Positions 1-6,109 of a DNA stretch of 12,020 bases are shown piece by piece (position 1 is the stretch's first letter; every line of letters starts with the position of its first letter). Source of the DNA: Gammaproteobacteria bacterium (lineage in GTDB: Bacteria; Pseudomonadota; Gammaproteobacteria; Chromatiales; Chromatiaceae); assembly GCA_024277555.1 (NCBI GenBank), contig JAJRUY010000228.1, positions 1-12,020 of the forward strand, given 5' to 3'. The position numbers were made by a program, and so were the translations under genes. The notes under the pieces were generated by a model. It saw only the letters and a program-made list of their open reading frames with translations. It did no database searches and had not been told where the DNA came from.

Positions 1-228
1 ACCAAAGATGGCAACAATGCCGTGCATATTGGCCCAATGGCAGAAGAATTTCACCAGCAATTCGGCTTCGGTGATGATGCAAGGCGCATCTCACCCATGG
101 ACACGGGAGGATTGGCGCTGGCAGGCGTTAACCCGGATGTTTCACCTGGAAGTCCGATGATTGTGCCGAGATTGTTGTTCAGAGGCGAATTTCTGATCGA
201 ATCAATAGCCCAAGCTATTAATGAGTGA
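1..228 (+). pseudogene. 3' part of a tail-fibre-like gene with Peptidase_S74-type C-terminal domain, interrupted by a mini-transposon
   Basis: The frame is open from base 1, so the gene begins upstream of the window. The first 43 codons carry HIGPMAEEF and DTGGLALAGV, which resemble the end of the Peptidase_S74 intramolecular chaperone domain of phage tail fibres and many bacterial surface proteins. That domain normally continues as GV-KAL-QQ followed by a coiled coil. Here the frame instead runs into an inserted element after the Val codon at 127-129, adds 32 unrelated residues and stops at TGA 226-228. The missing 30-residue tail is found at 381-471 in the frame that would follow if 249 bases were removed. 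The catalytic part of the domain would lie upstream and is not visible. The product may still be made in altered form, since only the last 30 residues are replaced. The family call is from recalled motif similarity. Confidence 0.75.
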
Positions 229-380
229 AGAAATATCGTCTCTGGGCAACAAGATCGGTGCAAGGGCGGACTTAACAAATACCCGGCAACATATTGCGCT
301 TTGCTAATATAGATATAATGGTTAATAAAAACAGCATCTTATACTGTTATTTCAGTGTCCTGGTGAAATATCCGGGTTAA
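128..380. mobile_element. Miniature inverted-repeat element (MITE) flanked by TTAA
   Basis: Bases 128-149 (TTAACCCGGATGTTTCACC then TGG) and the reverse complement of 359-380 (TTAACCCGGATATTTCACC then AGG) match at 20 of 22 positions. The outermost TTAA is present at both ends (128-131 and 377-380). Removing one TTAA plus the 245 bases between the two copies restores an uninterrupted reading frame, so TTAA behaves as a 4-base target duplication. The inside holds no transposase; the only frames are short. An internal inverted pair, AAGTCCG (150-156) and CGGACTT (267-273), gives some further symmetry. TTAA targeting is known for piggyBac/IS1380-like DDE transposases; assigning this element to such a parent is inference. 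Confidence 0.85.
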
Positions 381-471
381 AGCTCTGCAGCAAGAACTGA
401 ACAAGAGAGATGCAGAAATTGCAGAGTTGAAAGCCGCCGTAGAGCTATTGCTCAAGAAAACAAAACAATAG
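381..471 (+). pseudogene. Detached C-terminal coiled-coil tail of the interrupted fibre-like gene
   Basis: Joining base 131 to base 381 gives GTT AAA GCT CTG, which continues the upstream frame as V-K-A-L-Q-Q-E-L-N-K-R and ends at TAG 469-471. The 30 residues are rich in Lys, Glu, Leu and Ala with hydrophobic heptad spacing. This is the short trimeric coiled coil that usually closes S74-type proteins, so it is almost certainly the original end of the gene that starts before base 1. It has no start codon or ribosome binding site of its own and is probably no longer translated. A terminator hairpin begins 34 bases after the stop, as expected for the original gene end. Confidence 0.75.
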
Positions 472-505
472 AAGCTCAGAAAGTATTCTCAATCACTTGA
501 AAGCC

Positions 506-539
506 AACAAAAGCCCCAGCCTCAGCAGGGGCTTTTGTT
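506..539. terminator. Strong bidirectional intrinsic terminator
   Basis: A perfect 12-base-pair stem pairs AACAAAAGCCCC (506-517) with GGGGCTTTTGTT (528-539) around a 10-base loop. The GC-rich core ends in a T-rich arm on both strands, so it can stop transcription from either side. On the plus strand it follows the original stop of the fibre-like gene (471). On the minus strand it lies downstream of the exported-protein gene that ends at 792. Confidence 0.85.
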
Positions 540-636
540 CACTGCCAGCATTGCAATACGGCAAAAACCAAGCTCCTATGAAGCGCTTCCATATGGCGAG
601 TACAAAGCAACTGCACAAGGGGCTATTTTTTCTCTG

Positions 637-755
637 TTAAGGGCACCTCGAAAAATCGTCATTCCGGCGGAAGCCGGAATCCATAACTTGCTGATTTATA
701 TAGACCCCGGCTTTCGCCGGGGTGACGAAAAACGAATTATTCGAGGTTCCCTTAA
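637..755. repeat. Palindromic dispersed-repeat element with TTAA ends and two nested hairpins
   Basis: The ends are inverted repeats: TTAAGGGCACCTCGAAAAA (637-655) matches the reverse complement of 737-755 at 17 of 19 positions. Inside are two GC-rich hairpins, ATTCCGGC-GGAA-GCCGGAAT near 660-680 and CCCCGGC-TTTC-GCCGGGG near 704-722, which are themselves inverted copies of each other (CGTCATTCCGG against CCGGGGTGACG). Reading through it gives a VIPAEAGIH...GFRRGDE peptide, a familiar sign of a dispersed non-coding repeat rather than a gene. It is 119 bases long, has no coding capacity and is probably a MITE. The rest of the 472-791 gap holds only the terminator at 506-539 and nothing else I recognise. 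Confidence 0.75.
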
Positions 756-791
756 GCTATTAACCCGACACCAATATATGCCGTGTTCAGC

Positions 792-2324
792 TTATTCAGC
801 AGGAGTTTTCACAAGCATACTGTTTGACTGAAGATAGGCAACCTTTTCTGTGAGCATCTCCATCCTGCCAGCCAGACGATCCAGCATTTCCATCTTGCGG
901 GAAAGCTGTTTTTCCAGGCCAGCGATACGCTGATCCTGCTTGTGCATGTAGGCATAGGCAGCGCTGGCGTTGAAGCCAACAGCAGTTTTCACCAACTTGA
1001 TACCCTGGTCAGCAGAGGACTCCCAGGCGCGCCCCACCATCATGCGGAAAGCCTCAGGCGTCATTTTGTCGGCGGCCACCGCAATACCGGTGCCATCATT
1101 CCTGCCTGAGGCCACGATATAGTCACCCGCTGTTACTGCGCCGGAAACCTTCACCGGCACTTGTCCCATCAGGGCAACGAGAGCGTACTGCTCAAGCTTG
1201 TCATCCGCGGGAGCATTGCCGCTAAATCCAGGTGCGGTGGAAATCACCTGCACATGATCGAAACCCTCGAGATTGCGGGACACTTTCCCGCCTGCAATAC
1301 TCACGACATCGCCAGCTTCGATTGATTCGTCCAGGTTCTTGCGCGGAATCCACTCGGCAAAGTCTGCTCCACTGGTTTTGTAGACAACACCACCAGCACT
1401 GTTTCCTTCAATGGCGCCTACCGCATCTGAGGCAGTCACGCCGCCATGATAGAAGGTGACAAAATTGTCCGCAGAAGAAGCACTTACATCGTTAGGCATT
1501 GAGAGTGCCAGGACATGGGTACTGCCGATACTCTTGTTCTCTATGATTGCAACATGATTGTCAATGTCATCAACACCACCCGCAGTTGCATAGCCACGGA
1601 TGGTTCCGGAAGCAAACAAGGCCACCCCTCCTCCGGTTTCAGGCGCACTTCCTTCGGGGGAGGTATTGACTGCATATACCCCGTACCCGCTGATCTGGTT
1701 GGTGGTGCCATACACGCCATAAGTCACCGCCGGAAAAGGCGGTGGCCCGGCATCTGCACGGCCATATACGCCAAAGGCTTCGAATTCGGCATCCACCGCC
1801 AGCTTGGCTTCAATCTGGTTGCTGTGAGAATTCCCCCAGAGCGCCATGTTTTCATAGGATACTCCACCCAAAACACTCGAATAATTGAGCAGCACATCAA
1901 TGCCGGCACTCGTAAACCTGCCACTGGCGGATTTTAGATTGAAAAAGGTATCTTCATAGATCTTGGCCTGGCCAGTCACCTCAAACCGTGCGGGATAAGC
2001 AGCAGCAGCTTCCCGCAATACAACATCCCGCTCACCAGCAGCAGCATCCAGCACCTCGGGATGAGCCGCCAGCATGCGCCTGATCGTTTCTGGCGTCAGG
2101 GTGATTCCGGCATGATTCACCATGTTTGACAACATCCTCACATCCTCGTTTTCAGCCCCGGATTCCATGCTCTGCGCATAAAAACCAAGCACATCCTCTT
2201 CCGCAACTTCTTGGGCGACGGCTGCAGTCGCCATTGCCATTGCGGCAACCAGGGCGGGCATCATGAATCTGTTTGCGAGCAGTCCATTGGGGACATGGCC
2301 GCATTGTTTGGTTTTACAAAGCAT
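792..2324 (-). CDS. Exported fibre-like protein with GVYG repeats, Peptidase_G2-like domain and C-terminal coiled coil
   Basis: This is a 510-residue protein of unknown role. The start is supported by a strong AGGAGA ribosome site (2331-2336) six bases upstream of the ATG. Residues about 15-37 form a hydrophobic signal peptide with a likely cleavage site AVA|Q at 37/38, so export is expected. Residues about 115-250 contain FGVYGRA, YGVYGTT and YGVYAVN, a repeat style typical of beta-rich trimeric fibres. Residues 318-325 read SGADFAEW, and the following part (about 330-415, with VVSIAGGKVSR, GQVPVKVSGAV and AGDYIVASG) resembles the Peptidase_G2/intramolecular-chaperone autoprocessing domain of phage appendage proteins. 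Residues about 455-500 are a Lys/Glu/Met/Leu-rich coiled coil. No transmembrane anchor is seen after the signal. Family placement is by recalled motif similarity; cell-surface location is inference. Confidence 0.85.
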   Translation of the reverse strand: MLCKTKQCGHVPNGLLANRFMMPALVAAMAMATAAVAQEVAEEDVLGFYAQSMESGAENEDVRMLSNMVNHAGITLTPETIRRMLAAHPEVLDAAAGERDVVLREAAAAYPARFEVTGQAKIYEDTFFNLKSASGRFTSAGIDVLLNYSSVLGGVSYENMALWGNSHSNQIEAKLAVDAEFEAFGVYGRADAGPPPFPAVTYGVYGTTNQISGYGVYAVNTSPEGSAPETGGGVALFASGTIRGYATAGGVDDIDNHVAIIENKSIGSTHVLALSMPNDVSASSADNFVTFYHGGVTASDAVGAIEGNSAGGVVYKTSGADFAEWIPRKNLDESIEAGDVVSIAGGKVSRNLEGFDHVQVISTAPGFSGNAPADDKLEQYALVALMGQVPVKVSGAVTAGDYIVASGRNDGTGIAVAADKMTPEAFRMMVGRAWESSADQGIKLVKTAVGFNASAAYAYMHKQDQRIAGLEKQLSRKMEMLDRLAGRMEMLTEKVAYLQSNSMLVKTPAE

Positions 2325-2386
2325 CTTTCCTCTCCTGCATCATGGTATGAGTCGGGCAATCTTCCATCTCACGAATGCCTCAAACG

Positions 2387-2414
2387 TTGACAGAAGCAGC
2401 GCCAGTTTCATAAA
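2387..2414 (+). promoter_or_regulatory. Candidate sigma-70 promoter for kdsD and the LPS operon
   Basis: A perfect -35 hexamer TTGACA (2387-2392) is followed after 16 bases by CATAAA (2409-2414), which matches the -10 consensus at 4 of 6 positions. It lies in the 257-base divergent gap and points toward kdsD, about 165 bases upstream of the chosen start. No other good plus-strand promoter was seen in the gap. The -10 is weak, so this remains a candidate. Confidence 0.4.
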
Positions 2415-2581
2415 GGGTGCTTTTAAATATAGACCATCCTTGCCTGATTACCCCGTAAAATCCGGTTTACTTGCTCTTCATCAAACGTGGCGGAAGGCAT
2501 AATGCTTGGTGCCGGATCAATAAACAGGCAACCGGCACCCATGGTATGATTCGCAGGAAAATAAATAGCCGGAATCTGCCC

Positions 2582-3580
2582 GTGAATTCCTTACCTGCAA
2601 TCAACGAATCCGAAGCCAGGCAGCTCAAGAAGCTGGGATTGGCTGTGATTCGCGTCGAAGCCGATGCCATCAGGGATCTGGAAAAACGGGTGGACGCACA
2701 TTTTGTACGCGCCTGCGAGCATTTGCTGCACTGCCGGGGGCGTATCGTGGTCACGGGCATGGGCAAGTCCGGACATATCGGCAACAAGATTGCCGCCACC
2801 CTGGCCAGCACCGGCAGCCCGGCCTTTTTCATGCATCCAGGAGAAGCCAGTCATGGTGATCTGGGCATGATTACCGCCAGCGATGTGGTGCTGGCGCTGT
2901 CCAATTCCGGCGAGACGGCGGAAATCATCACCATTTTGCCCATCATCAAGCGCCTGGGCATTCCCCTGATCGGCATGACTGGCAACCCGGACTCCACCCT
3001 GTCGCGGGAGGCGGATGTCAATATCGATGTGAGTGTCACCCGTGAGGCCTGCCCTCTGGGACTGGCTCCCACTGCCAGCACCACCGCGGCACTGGCCATG
3101 GGTGATGCCCTGGCGGTGGCGCTGCTGGAAACCCGCGGCTTCACCGAGCTGGATTTTGCCCGTTCCCACCCCGGCGGCAGCCTGGGACGCAGGCTGTTGC
3201 TGCATGTGGGGGACATCATGCACAAGGGCGACAAGATTCCCCAGGTGAGTGAGCAGGCGACGATCAGTGAAGCCCTGATGGAGATGACCGCCAAAGGTCT
3301 GGGCATGACCGCAGTAGTAAGCACGGCACAAAAAATCAGTGGCGTTTTTACGGATGGCGATTTGCGCCGCACCCTGGATCGCGGCGTGGATCTGCACAGC
3401 ACACCGGTTACCGAGGTCATGACCCGGGGCGGCGTCACCACCCGCAGCCAGAGCCTGGCCGCAGAAGCCCTGAAGCTTTTGGAAGACAACAAAATCAGCG
3501 GCCTGCTGGTTATCGATGACGGCAAGAATCTGATTGGCGCGCTCAACATGCACGACCTGCTCCGCGCTGGCGTGGTCTGA
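2582..3580 (+). CDS. kdsD: Arabinose-5-phosphate isomerase
   Basis: This cytoplasmic enzyme converts D-ribulose 5-phosphate to D-arabinose 5-phosphate, the first step of Kdo synthesis for LPS. A SIS sugar-phosphate isomerase domain occupies residues about 40-180 (GMGKSGHIG, LSNSGETAE, EACPLGLAPT, SHPGGSLGRR), followed by two CBS domains (about 208-330) ending in NMHDLLRAGVV as in E. coli KdsD. Lys62, Glu114, Glu155 and His196 occupy the places of the known E. coli active-site residues Lys59, Glu111, Glu152 and His193. I chose the GTG at 2582 (332 residues) because its N-terminus matches the family length and a GGA lies nine bases upstream. ATG 2546 (344 residues) and 2471 are alternatives without convincing ribosome sites. 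It is the first gene of the LPS operon; kdsC starts 14 bases after its stop. Confidence 0.95.
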   Translation: MNSLPAINESEARQLKKLGLAVIRVEADAIRDLEKRVDAHFVRACEHLLHCRGRIVVTGMGKSGHIGNKIAATLASTGSPAFFMHPGEASHGDLGMITASDVVLALSNSGETAEIITILPIIKRLGIPLIGMTGNPDSTLSREADVNIDVSVTREACPLGLAPTASTTAALAMGDALAVALLETRGFTELDFARSHPGGSLGRRLLLHVGDIMHKGDKIPQVSEQATISEALMEMTAKGLGMTAVVSTAQKISGVFTDGDLRRTLDRGVDLHSTPVTEVMTRGGVTTRSQSLAAEALKLLEDNKISGLLVIDDGKNLIGALNMHDLLRAGVV

Positions 3581-3594
3581 GAGGAAAACAAGCA

Positions 3595-4119
3595 ATGCAG
3601 GACATCCTGGAAAAAGCAGCACAAATCAAACTGGTCATCTTCGACGTGGACGGCGTTCTTACGGATGGAAGCCTGTATCTCGGTGATGATGGACAGGAGT
3701 ACAAGGCGTTCAACTCCCTGGACGGTCACGGCATGACGATGCTCCAGCAGACCGGGGTGGAGATCGGCATCATCACCGGCCGCACCTCCAAAGTGGTGGA
3801 AATCCGCATGCACAGCCTGGGGATCACTCATCTATATCAGGGTCAGCGGGACAAGCGTCCGGCCTACAAGGAACTCAAGCACCAGTTGCACCTGGAAGAC
3901 AACCAGATCGCCTATGTAGGCGACGATGTGGTCGATCTGCCGGTGATGAGCCAAGTGGGACTGGCGATTGCAGTTCAGGATGCCCATGCATTTGCCAAAC
4001 AGCATGCTCACTGGATCACCCCCTCCCCCGGCGGCAGGGGTGCAGCCCGGGAGGTCTGCGAGCTGATCATGGAAGCCCAGGGCAAGCTGCACTCGCATCT
4101 GGAAAGTTATCTTCAATAA
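3595..4119 (+). CDS. kdsC: 3-deoxy-D-manno-octulosonate 8-phosphate phosphatase
   Basis: KdsC removes the phosphate from Kdo 8-phosphate to give free Kdo, the third step of the Kdo pathway begun by KdsD. The 174-residue product is a compact HAD phosphatase without a cap domain. HAD motif I is FDVDGVLTDG with nucleophile Asp17 and acid/base Asp19. Motif II is the Thr in IITGRTS (Thr61), the motif III lysine is probably in RDKRPAY (Lys87), and motif IV is YVGDDVVDLP (Asp110/Asp111). Length is close to the E. coli enzyme (188). A GAGGAA ribosome site lies at 3581-3586. The stop codon TAA overlaps the lptC start by one base (TAATG), which suggests translational coupling. Confidence 0.95.
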   Translation: MQDILEKAAQIKLVIFDVDGVLTDGSLYLGDDGQEYKAFNSLDGHGMTMLQQTGVEIGIITGRTSKVVEIRMHSLGITHLYQGQRDKRPAYKELKHQLHLEDNQIAYVGDDVVDLPVMSQVGLAIAVQDAHAFAKQHAHWITPSPGGRGAAREVCELIMEAQGKLHSHLESYLQ

Positions 4120-4676
4120 TGCGCACCGGGCTGCTATTGGCGCTGTTGGCGCTGTTGGGCGTCATCTTGTGGGCCTCACGCCCGGATCCTGCCATCGTTG
4201 GTGGAGAAACGGCGGACAGGGAGCAAATTCAGGACTATTTCGTATTTCAACTGGAACTGCGCCAGTTCGATGAACAGGGCAAGCTCAACCATGTATTGCA
4301 GGCACAACAGCTCAGGCACTATCTGGAATCCGGCATTACCCGCCTGCAACAACCGGAATATGTACTGTATGCCGACAAACAGCCCAATTTGCACATCCGT
4401 GCGGCAAAAGGGGAGCTTTCGCAAGATCAATCCCTGCTGCAACTCCAGGGCAAAACCATCATTGACTGGGAAGGCGATGACACCCGCCCTCCCATGCGCA
4501 TCCTGACTTCCGACCTGAACATACAGCCACAACGCGAATATGCCGAAACAGCGGCGGCCGTGACTGTTACCAGCGCCGAAAACTGGATAGAATCCGTAGG
4601 TATGCAGGCCTGGATGAAAGCCCCGGGCAGAATCCGCTTTCTGGCTCAGACGAGGGCTCATTATGTTGCTCAGTAA
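4119..4676 (+). CDS. lptC: LPS export protein LptC
   Basis: LptC is the single-pass inner-membrane part of the Lpt bridge; it takes LPS from the LptB2FG extractor and passes it to periplasmic LptA. The 185-residue product begins MRTGLLLALLALLGVILWAS, one N-terminal membrane helix, and the remainder is a periplasmic domain with the beta-strand pattern of the OstA-like jellyroll (for example FVFQLELRQFDEQG, HLRAAKGELSQDQSLLQL-type strands). Overall sequence conservation in this family is low, so the call rests on size, topology and position between kdsC and lptA. The start overlaps the kdsC stop by one base and the end overlaps lptA by 14 bases. Confidence 0.9.
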   Translation: MRTGLLLALLALLGVILWASRPDPAIVGGETADREQIQDYFVFQLELRQFDEQGKLNHVLQAQQLRHYLESGITRLQQPEYVLYADKQPNLHIRAAKGELSQDQSLLQLQGKTIIDWEGDDTRPPMRILTSDLNIQPQREYAETAAAVTVTSAENWIESVGMQAWMKAPGRIRFLAQTRAHYVAQ

Positions 4677-5169
4677 ACGCCACAGGTTTTTGATGCTGGT
4701 TGTGCTGCTTGCTGCCCCTGCGGCCGCCCTGGCGCTGCCTTCCGACAAGAATGCGCCGGTAGAAATCGAAGCCGACAGCGCCGACATCGACCAAGCCAGC
4801 CACACCACAACCTATCGTGGCAATGTAAAGATACGACAGGGATCCATGCAATTGCAGGCCAGCAAGGTGGTTATCACCTACAACAACAGGAAACCTGGAA
4901 AGCTCATCGCCACCGGCAAGCCCGCCACCTTCAAACAGCTGCCGGAAAAGGACAAACCCTGGGTGACGGGACAAGGCGAACGCATCGTCTATGACTTCAA
5001 CAGCGAAGAGCTGATCCTCAACGGCAATGCGCTACTGACCCAGAACAACGACAGCTTCCGCAGCGACCGCATCGTTTACGACCGGGTCAAAGCGCAGCTC
5101 AAGGCTGGCGCCGCAGCAAAAGGCTCGGAACGGGTCAAGGTCATCATCCATCCGCAAAACGCACCATGA
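4663..5169 (+). CDS. lptA: Periplasmic LPS-binding protein LptA
   Basis: LptA forms the periplasmic bridge that carries LPS from LptC to LptD at the outer membrane. The product has 168 residues with a cleavable signal peptide (RHRFLMLVVLLAAPAAALA, cleavage near residue 24). The mature part is an OstA-like beta-jellyroll with the typical strands PVEIEADSADIDQ, TTYRGNVKIRQGSMQLQASKV and GERIVYDFNSEELILNGNA (each shown only in part), closely matching the LptA family. The start at 4663 is inside the lptC end (14-base overlap) with GAGG at 4652-4655 as ribosome site. The stop overlaps lptB by four bases (ATGA). Confidence 0.95.
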   Translation: MLLSKRHRFLMLVVLLAAPAAALALPSDKNAPVEIEADSADIDQASHTTTYRGNVKIRQGSMQLQASKVVITYNNRKPGKLIATGKPATFKQLPEKDKPWVTGQGERIVYDFNSEELILNGNALLTQNNDSFRSDRIVYDRVKAQLKAGAAAKGSERVKVIIHPQNAP

Positions 5170-5891
5170 GCTTTCTCAGCGCCGAGGGGCTGGTAAAAAA
5201 ATACCAGGGAAAAGCCGTGGTGAATGGCGTCAGCCTGCATGTGGATGAAGGCGAGGTGGTGGGGCTGCTCGGCCCCAACGGCGCAGGCAAAACCACCTGT
5301 TTTTACATGATCATGGGCCTGATTCCCGTGGATGCCGGCAGCGTCAACCTCGGCGGCAGGGATCTCACCTCGAGCCCGATGCATATCCGCGCCCGGCATG
5401 GTCTGGGCTATCTTGCCCAGGAACCATCCATTTTCCGGCGCCTGAGTGTCGAGGAAAACATCCTGGCAGTGCTGGAAATCAGCGAAAAACTGCAAAAACA
5501 CGATCGTCAGGAGCGCTGCGACGAACTGCTGGCGGAATTCGGCATTTCCCATTTGCGCAAGAATCAGGCTGTCAGCCTTTCGGGAGGCGAGCGGAGGCGC
5601 CTGGAAATCGCCCGCTGCCTGGCCTCCAGGCCCAGCATCATTCTGCTGGATGAACCATTTGCGGGAGTGGATCCCATATCTGTTTCAGACATACAGCAAA
5701 TTGTTGAAAACCTTGCAAAAACAGGCATCGCTATATTGATCACGGATCACAATGTACGGGAGACCCTGGGGATCTGCCAGCGTGCCTACATCGTTTCCGA
5801 AGGCGCGGTGCTGGCCCAGGGGGATCCCCAGGAAATCCTCGCCCACGAAGAGGTGCGTAGCACCTATCTGGGAGAACATTTCCGCTTATAA
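5166..5891 (+). CDS. lptB: LPS export ABC transporter ATP-binding protein LptB
   Basis: LptB is the cytoplasmic ATPase that powers LPS extraction by LptFG; lptF and lptG are not in this window, as is usual. The 241 residues include all ABC motifs: Walker A GPNGAGKT (36-43), Q-loop AQEP (Gln85), signature SLSGGERRR (137-145), Walker B IILLDEP with catalytic Glu163, and the switch His195 in ITDHNV. The length equals that of E. coli LptB (241). Translation is probably coupled to lptA through the ATGA overlap at 5166-5169. It closes the LPS block; rpoN begins 217 bases later. Confidence 0.97.
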   Translation: MSFLSAEGLVKKYQGKAVVNGVSLHVDEGEVVGLLGPNGAGKTTCFYMIMGLIPVDAGSVNLGGRDLTSSPMHIRARHGLGYLAQEPSIFRRLSVEENILAVLEISEKLQKHDRQERCDELLAEFGISHLRKNQAVSLSGGERRRLEIARCLASRPSIILLDEPFAGVDPISVSDIQQIVENLAKTGIAILITDHNVRETLGICQRAYIVSEGAVLAQGDPQEILAHEEVRSTYLGEHFRL

Positions 5892-5924
5892 CCTGACCTG
5901 CATCAAGCATTGGTATTTCGGAAA

Positions 5925-5951
5925 TTGCCCCGGCTTGCGCTAAACTATAGA
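5925..5951 (+). promoter_or_regulatory. Weak candidate promoter ahead of rpoN
   Basis: TTGCCC (5925-5930) and TATAGA (5946-5951) are separated by 15 bases, shorter than ideal. The 217-base gap between lptB and rpoN is the longest break in the otherwise compact plus-strand run, so an internal promoter is plausible here. No clear sigma-54 site (GG-N10-GC) was found, so autoregulation by RpoN is not supported by sequence. Confidence 0.25.
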
Positions 5952-5974
5952 AAAAGGAGCCTGTTAACACACTC

Positions 5975-6109
5975 ATGAATTCATACCTTATGCCTGGAAC
6001 ATATTGCGGTCGCACTGAACATACTTTCAACAATCTACTATTGGCCGCTCCCTTCGCCTTGTTTCCCGGCATGCCACAACAACAAAACAAAGGGCCATCT
6101 ATCCACTAA
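5975..6109 (+). CDS. Possible 44-codon leader ORF coupled to rpoN
   Basis: An ATG at 5975 opens a 44-codon frame ending at TAA 6107-6109, whose last base is the first base of the rpoN ATG (TAATG). An AAGGAG sequence (5954-5959) lies 15 bases upstream of the start, farther than ideal. The peptide begins MNSYLMPGTYCG and ends QNKGPSIH; it matches nothing I know. rpoN itself has only a distant AAAGGG (6089-6094) as ribosome site, so coupling through this ORF would make sense. The coding status is doubtful because a frame this short can arise by chance. Confidence 0.3.
   Translation: MNSYLMPGTYCGRTEHTFNNLLLAAPFALFPGMPQQQNKGPSIH

Noticed and set aside
760..772. TTAACCCGACACC resembling the start of the mini-transposon end
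   Set aside because: Identity stops after TTAACCCG and there is no paired inverted copy nearby; treated as chance.
535..831. Plus-strand 98-codon open frame
   Set aside because: It runs through the terminator arm and the palindromic repeat (giving the familiar repeat-derived peptide VIPAEAGIH) and into the antisense of the exported-protein gene; no ribosome site.
2591..3831. Long minus-strand open frames opposite kdsD and kdsC
   Set aside because: They are antisense shadows of GC-rich codons in two well-supported genes, with no family resemblance or ribosome sites.
5997..6010. AACATATTGCG shared with the inside of the first mini-transposon (about 289-299)
   Set aside because: Eleven bases with no similarity on either side; likely coincidence and no sign of a second element ahead of rpoN.
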